64,000 nt of DNA. It comes from Sagittula marina. Its GTDB lineage: Bacteria > Pseudomonadota > Alphaproteobacteria > Rhodobacterales > Rhodobacteraceae. The stretch is taken from positions 124,001-188,000 of the forward strand of contig NZ_JACIEJ010000008.1 in assembly GCF_014196795.1 (NCBI RefSeq). The letters run 5' to 3'. A program made the translations under genes and the position numbers. A model generated the notes under the pieces. The model saw only the letters and a list, made by a program, of their open reading frames with translations. It had not been told where the DNA came from and made no database searches. Shown here piece by piece: positions 35,694-44,169 of this stretch; the stretch's first letter is position 1; each line of letters begins with the position of its first letter.

Positions 35694-36779
35694 TCATGCC
35701 TTTGCCCCCTGTCCGATGCGGATGCGGAAATTGGTAAAGACATCCATCGCGAGCAGAAAGAACAGCAACATGCCCTGGAACAGTTGGATCGCGGCGGCGG
35801 GCAGGCCGAGCATCAGTTGCGCAAGCTCGCCTCCGATGTAGGTCAGCGCCATGAGCAGCCCGGCCAGAAGGATGCCAATCGGGTTCAGGCGACCGAGGAA
35901 GGCGACGATGATCGCGGTAAAGCCGTAGCCGGAATTGAAGTCGATGCTGATTTGACCCGCGGGGCCTGTGACCTCGAACATGCCGGCCATACCGGCCAGC
36001 GCCCCGGACAGACCGAGGCAGAAAAGCACCATGCGGGCGGGCTTCACCCCGGAAAAGCGCGCGGCGCGGGGGGCCTCTCCGGTGAGGCGGACCTGGTAGC
36101 CAAGAATGTGGCGGCTCAGCAGGACATAGGCAAAGATCACGGCGATGAAGGCGGCTATGACGCCCCAATGCGCCCCGGTGTTGGAGACGATTTCGGCGTT
36201 GTGGGCGGCGTCCCACTGTTTGAAGTTGCGCGATCCGGGAAAGCCCATGCCTTCGGGGTTGCGCAGGAGACCGGTCGAGACCGAGCCCAGAAGCGTTTCC
36301 GCAACATAGACCAACATCAGGGATACGAGGATTTCGTTGGTGCCCAGCCGCGTTTTCAGAATGGCCGGGATCATGCCCCAGGCCCAGCCGCCGAGTGCGC
36401 CCGCAAGGATCATTAGCGGAAAGATCAGTGGGCTCTCTGACGGGTAAAACGCCAGTCCTGCCCCTGCGCCGCATATGGCGCCCATGATGTACTGACCTTC
36501 GGCACCGATGTTCCAGATGCCGGCGCGAAACCCTATACTGAGGCCAATGGCGATCAGGATCAGCGGTCCTGCCTTGACCAGAAGTTGTGGTCGCGAATAG
36601 GCGGCGAACTGCGGGTGGAACAGCGGGTCCCAGAACAGGGTGCGGATGGCCTCGAACGGGTTTGCGCCGAGAGCGGCAAACAGAATGCCTCCGACGATCA
36701 TGGTGAGCAGAACAGCAATAACCGGCGTTAGCGCGGATATCAGCCGCGAGGGTTGCGGTCGTTTCTCAAGACGGATCAT
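35694..36779 (-). CDS. ABC transporter permease (nucleoside type, BPD_transp_2), first permease
   Basis: A 361-residue inner-membrane permease with about 10 helices. Family marks are GFRAGIWNIGAEGQYIMGA, TNEILVSLMLVYVA and the coupling segment EAPRAARFSGVKPARM. This is the longer of the two permeases usual in BmpDEFG/NupNOPQ-type nucleoside transporters. Start ATG 36779. It lies 126 nt after the ATPase gene; that gap holds no visible terminator. Confidence 0.92.
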   Translation of the reverse strand: MIRLEKRPQPSRLISALTPVIAVLLTMIVGGILFAALGANPFEAIRTLFWDPLFHPQFAAYSRPQLLVKAGPLILIAIGLSIGFRAGIWNIGAEGQYIMGAICGAGAGLAFYPSESPLIFPLMILAGALGGWAWGMIPAILKTRLGTNEILVSLMLVYVAETLLGSVSTGLLRNPEGMGFPGSRNFKQWDAAHNAEIVSNTGAHWGVIAAFIAVIFAYVLLSRHILGYQVRLTGEAPRAARFSGVKPARMVLFCLGLSGALAGMAGMFEVTGPAGQISIDFNSGYGFTAIIVAFLGRLNPIGILLAGLLMALTYIGGELAQLMLGLPAAAIQLFQGMLLFFLLAMDVFTNFRIRIGQGAKA

Positions 36780-36905
36780 GCGGTGGCTCCGATGGAGGAG
36801 GGCAAAGGTGAGTATTTGGAAAGCAGAGACGCCTGACCTTGGGCCGCTTGTTTTTCTGTTTCACAAATACTCAAAGCGACGCTGCCGCGGGGTTTGAGGA
36901 CCGGG

Positions 36906-38423
36906 TCACGCATGAGCGTCTTCCATATCCTCGGCGCCACCCATCATCAGGCCGATCTGTTCGATGTTCAGCTCGGCCACGGGGCGGATTTTGGACAACC
37001 TTCCCTCGTTCAGGGCACCGAAGCGATCAGAGACTTCCATGAGTTCGTCCAGATCCTGACTGATGACGACCACCGCTCCGCCGCGGGCGGCCACGTCCAG
37101 AATGGCTTGCCGGATGAAAGCGGCGGCGGCGGCGTCAACGCCCCAAGTGGGTTGATTCAGCACCAGCACGTCGGGCGCCTGCGCGATCTCACGACCCACG
37201 ACGAACTTCTGCAAGTTGCCGCCTGACAACGCGCGGGCGGCGGTGCTGGCCCCGGGGGTGCGCACGTCGAATTGGGCAATGACCTCTTCGGCAAAGCTGC
37301 GGGCCTTTGGCCACGAGATAAAGCCGTTCGCCATCAGCCCTTTGCGCTGGGCCGCGGTGAGCACGGCGTTCTCTGTCAGGCTCATGTTCGGCGCGGCAGC
37401 GTGGCCGAGACGTTCTTCGGGACCGGTCAGCAAGCCTTCGTTGCGGCGGTACACCGGGCCGGTCTGGCTGATGTCGTGTCCTTTGAGGAACAATGTGCCC
37501 TTGGGCGCGCTGCGTTCGCCAGTCAGCGTGTCGAGCAACTCGTCCTGCCCATTGCCCGCGACGCCGCCGAGGCCGAGCACTTCGCCCGCTTGCACCGAAA
37601 AGGAGATGTCGCGCAGCGGCGTGCCGAAGGCACCGGGCGCGGGCAGGGAGAGGGCGCGCGCTTCCAGCAGCACCGCGCCTTTTTCCGTATCGCGCGCCAC
37701 GGGGGAGGCAAAACTGCTGCCGACCATCAGTTCGGCCATGGCGCGCGCGGTGGTCTCCCTGGGGGTGCAGGTACCCACGTTCTTGCCCAGACGCAGGATG
37801 GTGGCGTGGTCGCAGAGGGTCCGTATCTCTTCGAGCTTGTGCGAGATATAGAGGATCGAGGTGCCCTCGGCCTGTAATTTGTGCAACGTTTCGAAAAGGA
37901 TGTCGACCTCTTGCGGGGTCAGCACAGAGGTCGGCTCATCCATGATGAGCAGGCGGGGATCCTGAAGCAGGCAGCGGATGATCTCCACCCGCTGACGTTC
38001 ACCGGCGGACAGCGTGCCAACGGTGCGCGAGGGGTCAAGCGGCAGGCCGTAGGCCTCGGACACGTCACGGATCTGGCGGGCGAGGTCGCGCAGGGCGGGG
38101 GGGGTTTCCATGCCCAGCGCCACATTTTCCGCGACCGAAAGCGCGTCGAACAGCGAGAAGTGCTGGAACACCATGGCGACGCCATTGCTGCGCGCCTCCG
38201 AGGGTTTGGTTGGCGCGAAGGGCTTGTCGTCCAGCGTCATGGTGCCGGTGTCGGGCTTCACCAGCCCGTAGATCATCTTGACCAGCGTGGATTTGCCCGC
38301 GCCGTTTTCACCAAGGAGCGCGTGGATTTCGCCGCGCCCGATGTCGAAGGACACCTGGTCGTTGGCGATCACGCCGGGGTAGGCCTTGGTCAGGCCATCG
38401 ATGCGGAGGAGGGGGCTGTCCAC
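36906..38423 (-). CDS. ABC transporter ATP-binding protein, duplicated ATPase (nucleoside/sugar type)
   Basis: A 505-residue protein with two fused ATPase domains, as in RbsA/NupO-type transporters. Domain 1 has an intact Walker A (GENGAGKST, 38-46), signature TLSAGERQRVEI and Walker B LLIMDEPTSV. Domain 2 has a degenerate Walker A (GVAGNGQDE) but a signature ALSGGNLQKFVVGRE, the usual asymmetry. Translation likely starts at GTG 38423, with AAGGA 6 nt upstream. The first 34 nt overlap the end of xdhC, which ties uptake to xanthine dehydrogenase expression. Confidence 0.92.
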   Translation of the reverse strand: MDSPLLRIDGLTKAYPGVIANDQVSFDIGRGEIHALLGENGAGKSTLVKMIYGLVKPDTGTMTLDDKPFAPTKPSEARSNGVAMVFQHFSLFDALSVAENVALGMETPPALRDLARQIRDVSEAYGLPLDPSRTVGTLSAGERQRVEIIRCLLQDPRLLIMDEPTSVLTPQEVDILFETLHKLQAEGTSILYISHKLEEIRTLCDHATILRLGKNVGTCTPRETTARAMAELMVGSSFASPVARDTEKGAVLLEARALSLPAPGAFGTPLRDISFSVQAGEVLGLGGVAGNGQDELLDTLTGERSAPKGTLFLKGHDISQTGPVYRRNEGLLTGPEERLGHAAAPNMSLTENAVLTAAQRKGLMANGFISWPKARSFAEEVIAQFDVRTPGASTAARALSGGNLQKFVVGREIAQAPDVLVLNQPTWGVDAAAAAFIRQAILDVAARGGAVVVISQDLDELMEVSDRFGALNEGRLSKIRPVAELNIEQIGLMMGGAEDMEDAHA

Positions 38424-39343
38424 GTCTCATCCTTCTGTCTGTCGCGGCTGAATGAGGCGCTGAGTATCTGGCCTGCAACGCCGATGGCAATGGCTTGAGG
38501 GTGTTTGCCCAGATGTTTTCGCCCAATCGGGCAGCAGATGCGGTTTATTTGAGCATCAGTGTGGCCCATAGCGCGCAAGCGTCGGATGAACCTCGCCTTT
38601 TTGGTGTCCGACCCGATCAAACCGCAGAAGGCGAACCCCCGCGAGAGCGCTGCGTCGCAGAGGGCCAGGTCAAGCGCGTGGCTATAGGTCAGGATCAGGT
38701 GCTCCGCATGAGCAGGCGCATGTGCCATGAGCCGCGCCGGGTCGGCGGCCGGGATATGAGTGACACCTTGGGGAATCGCATCGGGGAAGCGATCCGGCGC
38801 GGTGTCGACCCATGTCAGCGCGAGCTCCGGCACAGGGCTGAGCACGTCGACCAATGCGCGGCCCACATGACCCGCCCCCCAGATCCACAGCGGACGAGAG
38901 GGCGTGCTGATCGGCTCCACCATCCAATCGTCGATGCGTTGCGGCGCTGGTGCTGACCCTTGGGCGCGGGCGCGGTCCAGCAGGCGGCGCACGGCAAGGG
39001 GCATGTCGCCGGGACCACGAGCGAAGGGAGCCTCGGGCGGCAGGGTCGCGGCAGTAAAGTGTTCGGTTAGAAGAGTGACGGCCCCACCGCAGCATTGGCC
39101 AAGATTGGGGCCGAGGGGATGTCTGGTGAACCCGTCGCGGGCGAACGCCTGTTGCGCGGCGTCCAGTTCGAGTGCGCCGCCGCCGATGGTGCCGCTTTGC
39201 CCCCAACCGTCGCCGTCGCGCCAGACGAGAAGCGCCGCGCCGACCTCCCGCGGGGTGGAGCCGGCGGTTTCGGCGACAACGACGCGGGCAACTTCGCCAT
39301 GGGCATCCACGGCGGCACGCAGGCTGTGCAGATCAAAGCTCAT
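38390..39343 (-). CDS. xdhC: Xanthine dehydrogenase accessory protein XdhC
   Basis: A 317-residue chaperone that binds molybdenum cofactor, promotes its sulfuration and inserts it into XdhB. Seen are VVAETAGSTPREVGAALLV and GTIGGGALE near the N-terminus, the Rossmann-like WGAGHVGRALVD in the middle and CGLIGSDTKKARFIRRL near the end. It overlaps xdhB by 4 nt (ATGA), and the following ABC ATPase gene by 34 nt. A longer in-frame upstream start would run deep into xdhB and was rejected. Confidence 0.93.
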   Translation of the reverse strand: MSFDLHSLRAAVDAHGEVARVVVAETAGSTPREVGAALLVWRDGDGWGQSGTIGGGALELDAAQQAFARDGFTRHPLGPNLGQCCGGAVTLLTEHFTAATLPPEAPFARGPGDMPLAVRRLLDRARAQGSAPAPQRIDDWMVEPISTPSRPLWIWGAGHVGRALVDVLSPVPELALTWVDTAPDRFPDAIPQGVTHIPAADPARLMAHAPAHAEHLILTYSHALDLALCDAALSRGFAFCGLIGSDTKKARFIRRLRAMGHTDAQINRICCPIGRKHLGKHPQAIAIGVAGQILSASFSRDRQKDETWTAPSSASMA

Positions 39344-41754
39344 ACAGCGGTGCCCGTGGCGCGCAAATCCTGCAAAGCCGTCAACAGACGTTCTGGCGTG
39401 GCCGGGGCGTCGAGGGCTGGGTAGGCCTTTCCAGCTGCCGCCAAGGCGTCGGACAGGGCAAGGAAAGCGGAAATGCCCAGCATGAAGGGCGGCTCTCCCA
39501 CCGCTTTGGACCGGTACACCGTGGGCACATGGTTTGCCCCGTCCCAAAGCGCGACGTTGAAGATGTCCGGCCGGTCAGAGCAGGCCGGGATCTTGTAGGT
39601 GGAGGGGGCATGGGTGCGCAGGCGGCCTTTGCCGTCCCAGACCAGTTCCTCGGTGGTGAGCCAGCCCGCGCCTTGCACATAGCCGCCTTCGATCTGGCCA
39701 CGGTCGAGCGCGGGGTTCAGGCTCTCGCCGCAGTCGTGCAGGATGTCGGTGCGCAGGATGCGGTTTTCGCCGGTGAGCGTGTCGAGCACGACCTCGGTAC
39801 AGGCCGCGCCGTGGGCGAAGTAATAGAAAGGCCGGCCCTGTCCGGCAACGCGGTCCCACGAAATGTCCGGTGTCTTGTAAAAGCCGGTGGCGGAGAGGCT
39901 GACGCGCCCTTGATGGCAAAGCGCGGCGGCTTCGGCAAAGGTGAGGCGCGTGTCGGAGGTGGTGACATGACCGTCGGCAAAGCGCACATCGCTGGCGTCG
40001 CCACCGTATGTCTCGGCGACATGGGCAGCCATGCGGGCGCGGATGGTCTCGCAGGCGATGGCCACAGCCGCACCGTTCAGATCCGCCCCGGAGGATGCCG
40101 CCGTGGCGGAGGTGTTCGGCACCTTGGCGGTGTCGGTGGCTGTGATGCGGATGGTGTCCAAGGGCACACCGAAGCCATGCGCAGCCACTTGCGCGACTTT
40201 CTGGAAAAGGCCCTGACCCATCTCGGTGCCGCCATGGTTCATGGCGACAGACCCGTCGTGGTAAACGTGGACCAAGGCACCGGCCTGATTGAGGTGGGTG
40301 AGCGTGAAGGAGATGCCGAATTTTACCGGAGTCAGGGCAAGCCCGCGTTTCAGGATCGGGTTCTGCGCGTTCCACTCGGCGACCGCCGCGCGGCGGGCGG
40401 TGTAGTCGGCGCTGCGGACGAGTTGTTCTGTCAGCTCATTGAGGATGAAACCCTCGACCGGCTGACCGTAGGGCGTGGTCTGCACCGAGGGCGTTTCCGG
40501 CGGAGCCTTGCCCGGCGGCGTGTGGGACTGCGCCCCGCGCGAGGTCATATCCTGGTTGGGGTCCGGGGCCGGCGGCGCCTCCTGCGGAGTGGGGGGTGTG
40601 GTGTGGGCGATGTGGTCCGCGTAGTAGTTGCGTTGGCGCACCTGCAGCGGGTCCAGCCCAAGGTGATGCGCGATGTGATCCATCACACGTTCGATCCCCA
40701 GCACGCCCTGCGGCCCGCCAAAGCCGCGATAAGCGGTGGCGGATTGGGTGTTGGTCTTGAGCCGGTGGCTTTCGATGCGCGCATGTTCGAGGTGGTAGGC
40801 GTTGTCCGCGTGCAGCATGGCGCGGTCGGCCACGGGCAGCGACAGATCCATCGCCCAGCCGCAGCGGGTGTAGTGCGTAAAGTCGACGCCGCGCAGCCGG
40901 CCGTCCTCGTCGAATCCGGCGGTGTAGGTAATACGGAAATCGTGTCGCTTTCCGGTGATCGTGAAATCGTCGTCACGGTCATAACGCATCTTTGCCGGGC
41001 GGCCGGTGGCGTTTGCGACCACGGCGCAAGCGATGGCCAGCGCGTTGCCCTGGCTTTCCTTGCCGCCAAACCCGCCGCCCATCCGGCGGGTTTCCACACG
41101 CACATCATGCATGGACAGGCCCAGAGCGTGCGCAACCTTGTGCTGGATCTCCGAGGGGTGCTGGGTGGAGCTGTGCACATGCAGCCCGCCGTCGTCCATC
41201 GGCAGCGCGGCGGCGGCCTGACCTTCGAGGTAAAAGTGCTCTTGTCCGCCCATGTCGATCTGGCCTTCGACCTTGTGCGGCGCAGCGGCGATGGCGCTGC
41301 CCGTATCGCCCTTGGACCAGATCACGGGGCCGTCTTCGAACCGACTGTCGGCGGCGAGGGCGTCCTCGATCGTCAGGATCGGCGTGTCTTCGTCGATCTC
41401 CACGCGGGCGCGTTGCGCGGCGCGGCGGGCGGCATGGTGGCTTGTGGCGGCCACCAGAAACAACGGCTGGCCGAGATAATGCACCGTACCGTCGCTGAGC
41501 AGCGGTTCGTCATGCGCCGAGGGCGAACAATCGCAATCAGAGGGCAGGTCGCCATAGGCCCAGACCTGCACGACGCCGGGCGCGGCGCGCACCGGGTCGA
41601 GGTCCATGGCGGTCAAACGGCCCCGGGCGATGGGCGAGAGGCCGAAGGCAAGGTGCAGCGCGTTGGCGGGCAACGGGATGTCATCCACATAGCGGGCAGC
41701 GCCGGTCACATGCAGTTTGGCGGCGTCATGGGGGAGCGGTTTGCGAATGCTCAT
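39340..41754 (-). CDS. xdhB: Xanthine dehydrogenase, molybdopterin-binding subunit XdhB
   Basis: An 804-residue large subunit that holds the molybdenum cofactor and oxidises hypoxanthine and xanthine to urate. Typical segments are VHSSTQHPSEIQHKVA, RRMGGGFGGKE, TAYRGFGGPQG, MNHGGTEMGQGL and the active-site Glu region KAVGEPPFM. The protein is longer than usual because of a Pro/Thr-rich insertion of about 45 residues (about 380-424; DNA about 40485-40620) between QRNYYA and TTPYGQPVEG. The reading frame stays open through it. It follows xdhA after 40 nt and overlaps xdhC. Confidence 0.94.
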   Translation of the reverse strand: MSIRKPLPHDAAKLHVTGAARYVDDIPLPANALHLAFGLSPIARGRLTAMDLDPVRAAPGVVQVWAYGDLPSDCDCSPSAHDEPLLSDGTVHYLGQPLFLVAATSHHAARRAAQRARVEIDEDTPILTIEDALAADSRFEDGPVIWSKGDTGSAIAAAPHKVEGQIDMGGQEHFYLEGQAAAALPMDDGGLHVHSSTQHPSEIQHKVAHALGLSMHDVRVETRRMGGGFGGKESQGNALAIACAVVANATGRPAKMRYDRDDDFTITGKRHDFRITYTAGFDEDGRLRGVDFTHYTRCGWAMDLSLPVADRAMLHADNAYHLEHARIESHRLKTNTQSATAYRGFGGPQGVLGIERVMDHIAHHLGLDPLQVRQRNYYADHIAHTTPPTPQEAPPAPDPNQDMTSRGAQSHTPPGKAPPETPSVQTTPYGQPVEGFILNELTEQLVRSADYTARRAAVAEWNAQNPILKRGLALTPVKFGISFTLTHLNQAGALVHVYHDGSVAMNHGGTEMGQGLFQKVAQVAAHGFGVPLDTIRITATDTAKVPNTSATAASSGADLNGAAVAIACETIRARMAAHVAETYGGDASDVRFADGHVTTSDTRLTFAEAAALCHQGRVSLSATGFYKTPDISWDRVAGQGRPFYYFAHGAACTEVVLDTLTGENRILRTDILHDCGESLNPALDRGQIEGGYVQGAGWLTTEELVWDGKGRLRTHAPSTYKIPACSDRPDIFNVALWDGANHVPTVYRSKAVGEPPFMLGISAFLALSDALAAAGKAYPALDAPATPERLLTALQDLRATGTAV

Positions 41755-41794
41755 GCGGGCGCTCCTGTGAGGCGGGCGTTGGCGCGGCGTGCGA

Positions 41795-43156
41795 TCATGG
41801 CGTCACCTCCAACACATTGGTGGTCGCTCCGAGGTCTTCGAGCAGGGCGCGCGACAGCATGTTGGCGGCGGCGCTGATGCGATAGTCGGCGGAGGCGCGC
41901 ATGTCGGACAGGGGTTGGAAGTCCATGTCCCACGCGTCGAGCGCGGCGATCAGGGTTTCCTTGGTCCAGGCCATGCCTGTTATCGCGTTCTCCACCGCGC
42001 AGGCGCGTTTCGGGATGCCCGCCATGCCGCCAAAGGCGATGCAGGCGTGGGCCACGATGCCGTCTGTGACGGTGATGTTAAAGGCACCGCAGACAGCCGA
42101 GATGTCTTGATCGAAGCGTTTGGACAGCTTGTAGACCTTCAGGCGGTCAGGTTGGCGAGGGATCGAAAGCGCTTCGACGAACTCGCCGGGGGCGCGGTCC
42201 TGCTTGCCGTAATCAATGAAGAAATCTTCCAGCAGCAGGGTGCGGCGGGTCTCGCCATGACGCAAATGCACCGAAGCCCCAAGTGCGATCAGCGCGGGCG
42301 GATTGTCCCCGATGGGCGATCCATTGGCGATATTGCCCCCGATGGTGGCGGCATTGCGGACCTGGGTGGAGCCGTAGCGGCGGATCATCTCGGCGTAGCT
42401 TGGGTGGTGATCCTGCATGAGCGCATGAACGCGGTCCATGGTGACGCCCGCGCCAATTGTGATCGTTTCGTCGGTGATGTCGATCTGTTGCAGGTCGGTG
42501 CAGCGGTTCAGGAAAATTGTCGGTCCGAGGTCGCGCATCTGCTTTGTCACCCAAAGGCCCACATCCGTGGCCCCGGCGACCAGCGTCGCGTCCGGATGTT
42601 CGGCATAGAGCCGCGCCAGCGCGTCGGCACTGTCGGGCGCAAAGCTGTTTGTGGCAGGGGCGGGCGGCGTGTCGGTCATGTGCGCCGGGACGGGTGCCGA
42701 GGTCGCGGCCTCGGCGGCGCGGATGATCGGCGCATAGCCCGTGCAGCGACACAGATTGCCCGCCAGCGCATCATCATGGCCCGTGTCGCCGTTCAGATGC
42801 GCCGTCGCCATGGAGACGACGAACCCGGGCGTGCAGAAACCACATTGCGAGCCATGCAGATCCACCATCGCCTGCTGCACCGGATGCAGAGCGCCATCCT
42901 CGGGATCGGCCAGCCCCTCGACCGTGCGAATCGCCTTGCCATCAAGCTGTGGCATGAAAAGGATGCAGGCGTTCAGCGTGCGGGCGCCGTTGTGATCGGT
43001 GACCATGACGGTGCAGGCCCCGCAGTCGCCCTCGTTGCAGCCTTCTTTCGTACCGGTCAGGCCGCGTACATCACGCAGCCAATCCAGCAAGGTCAGGGTG
43101 GGAGGAACGTCCGCAAGAGACACTTCTCTTCCGTTCAGAAGAAAGGTGATGTTCAT
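41795..43156 (-). CDS. xdhA: Xanthine dehydrogenase, FeS/FAD subunit XdhA
   Basis: A 453-residue small subunit carrying two [2Fe-2S] clusters and FAD, which passes electrons from the molybdenum centre to NAD+. Cluster ligands are Cys40, 45, 48 and 64, and Cys105, 108, 136 and 138 (QCGFCTPGF and LCRCTGY). The FAD domain from about 190 shows ATIGGNIANGSPIGD. It is the first structural gene of the xdhABC-transporter operon. An inverted repeat lies 25-42 nt upstream. MarR-type regulator and xdhA are on the same strand, 198 nt apart. Confidence 0.94.
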   Translation of the reverse strand: MNITFLLNGREVSLADVPPTLTLLDWLRDVRGLTGTKEGCNEGDCGACTVMVTDHNGARTLNACILFMPQLDGKAIRTVEGLADPEDGALHPVQQAMVDLHGSQCGFCTPGFVVSMATAHLNGDTGHDDALAGNLCRCTGYAPIIRAAEAATSAPVPAHMTDTPPAPATNSFAPDSADALARLYAEHPDATLVAGATDVGLWVTKQMRDLGPTIFLNRCTDLQQIDITDETITIGAGVTMDRVHALMQDHHPSYAEMIRRYGSTQVRNAATIGGNIANGSPIGDNPPALIALGASVHLRHGETRRTLLLEDFFIDYGKQDRAPGEFVEALSIPRQPDRLKVYKLSKRFDQDISAVCGAFNITVTDGIVAHACIAFGGMAGIPKRACAVENAITGMAWTKETLIAALDAWDMDFQPLSDMRASADYRISAAANMLSRALLEDLGATTNVLEVTP

Positions 43157-43180
43157 CGTGCAAATCCGCCGCAGTACCGT

Positions 43181-43198
43181 GAACGGTTTGTGCCGTTC
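43181..43198. promoter_or_regulatory. Inverted repeat upstream of xdhA
   Basis: GAACGG-N6-CCGTTC, perfect 6-bp arms, 25-42 nt before the xdhA ATG. Placement suits an operator or leader element of the xdh operon. The binding protein is unknown. Confidence 0.35.
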
Positions 43199-43354
43199 CG
43201 ACAGTTGATACTGCCGTGCGCGCCCTCGATGCGGCGTAGAAGGCGCGCGAATGTCCCGTTCCCGACAGGCTAGGCGGGGCGTATAAAGGTTGGCAAGAGG
43301 AAATTGCCCGTCTCAGATGCGCTCTTGCGCCAGATGCTGCAAAAGTTGGCGCAC

Positions 43355-43972
43355 TCAACCCTCTTTGACAGCCTCATCCGGGGACAGATCGGACAACGAG
43401 CCGCGCAGCTTGTTGATTTCCTCGGTCACAAGGCCACCGGGGCAAGCGGCGGTTTCGGACCATTGGCTGAACCGTTCAAGCAACGGCAGGAAGGTGGCGA
43501 TTTCCTCCGCGCTCCAGTCTTGCAGGTAGCTGCCCAGCACGAGGAATTTATAGGTCCGCACCGCGTCGACAACGCGGGCGCCCTGGTCGGTCAGCTCCAG
43601 CACGGTGCGGCGGGCGTCGGCTTGGCTGACGGCGCGTTTCAGAAAGCCACGCGTGATCAGCTCGGACGTCATGCGGGAGGCACGCGAGGGGTCGATATGC
43701 AACCGCTGCGCCACGGTCGACACCATGGTTTCTGACCCATCCTCGCCGCCGAATTCATTGGCCGGGGCCCAGACCGCCATCAAGACGTCCAGTTGCGGCA
43801 GGTCCAGCGGCAGATCCAGTTCAGACAGCGCCCGATAGCCCAGTTCGCGCTTGAACACCTTGCGGCGCCAGGCCTGCAGGATGGCGTCGATGTCGAGCGC
43901 CGATTGCGCGTGCTCTGCATCGACGCCAGCGTGGGCCAGCTTCTGCTTCAGGATCTCGTCGCGATCGGTCAT
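43355..43972 (-). CDS. MarR-family transcriptional regulator
   Basis: A 205-residue winged-helix regulator, longer than the usual 140-160 residues owing to extra N- and C-terminal segments. The DNA-binding part includes STVAQRLHIDPSRASRMTSELITRGFL and the wing SQADARRTVLELTDQG. It is divergent from the DHA2 efflux pump gene across a 197-nt gap containing a TGCATG inverted repeat, so it probably represses that pump. It is also upstream of xdhA in the same direction, but with a 198-nt gap, so control of xdh is less certain. Confidence 0.9.
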   Translation of the reverse strand: MTDRDEILKQKLAHAGVDAEHAQSALDIDAILQAWRRKVFKRELGYRALSELDLPLDLPQLDVLMAVWAPANEFGGEDGSETMVSTVAQRLHIDPSRASRMTSELITRGFLKRAVSQADARRTVLELTDQGARVVDAVRTYKFLVLGSYLQDWSAEEIATFLPLLERFSQWSETAACPGGLVTEEINKLRGSLSDLSPDEAVKEG

Positions 43973-44024
43973 TCTTACACACCCTGTCTGCGCTTGTGCG
44001 CATCATTTGTCTCAGTTCCGGTTT

Positions 44025-44043
44025 TGCATGCCGTTGACATGCA
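44025..44043. promoter_or_regulatory. TGCATG-N7-CATGCA inverted repeat between marR-like and MFS genes
   Basis: A perfect 6-bp inverted repeat with 7-nt spacer lies between the two divergent starts, 53 nt from the regulator ATG and 127 nt from the pump ATG. It is a candidate MarR operator. Confidence 0.45.
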
Positions 44044-44169
44044 TCTGCCCTGAGCACATATTTACTGCCAACACCGGCCCTTTTCAATGACGGCTTTTTT
44101 GATGCACCCCATCTGAAAGGTCCATTCGTGTCGCCGAATTTGAACGAATATACCCAAGGACTTGATCAA

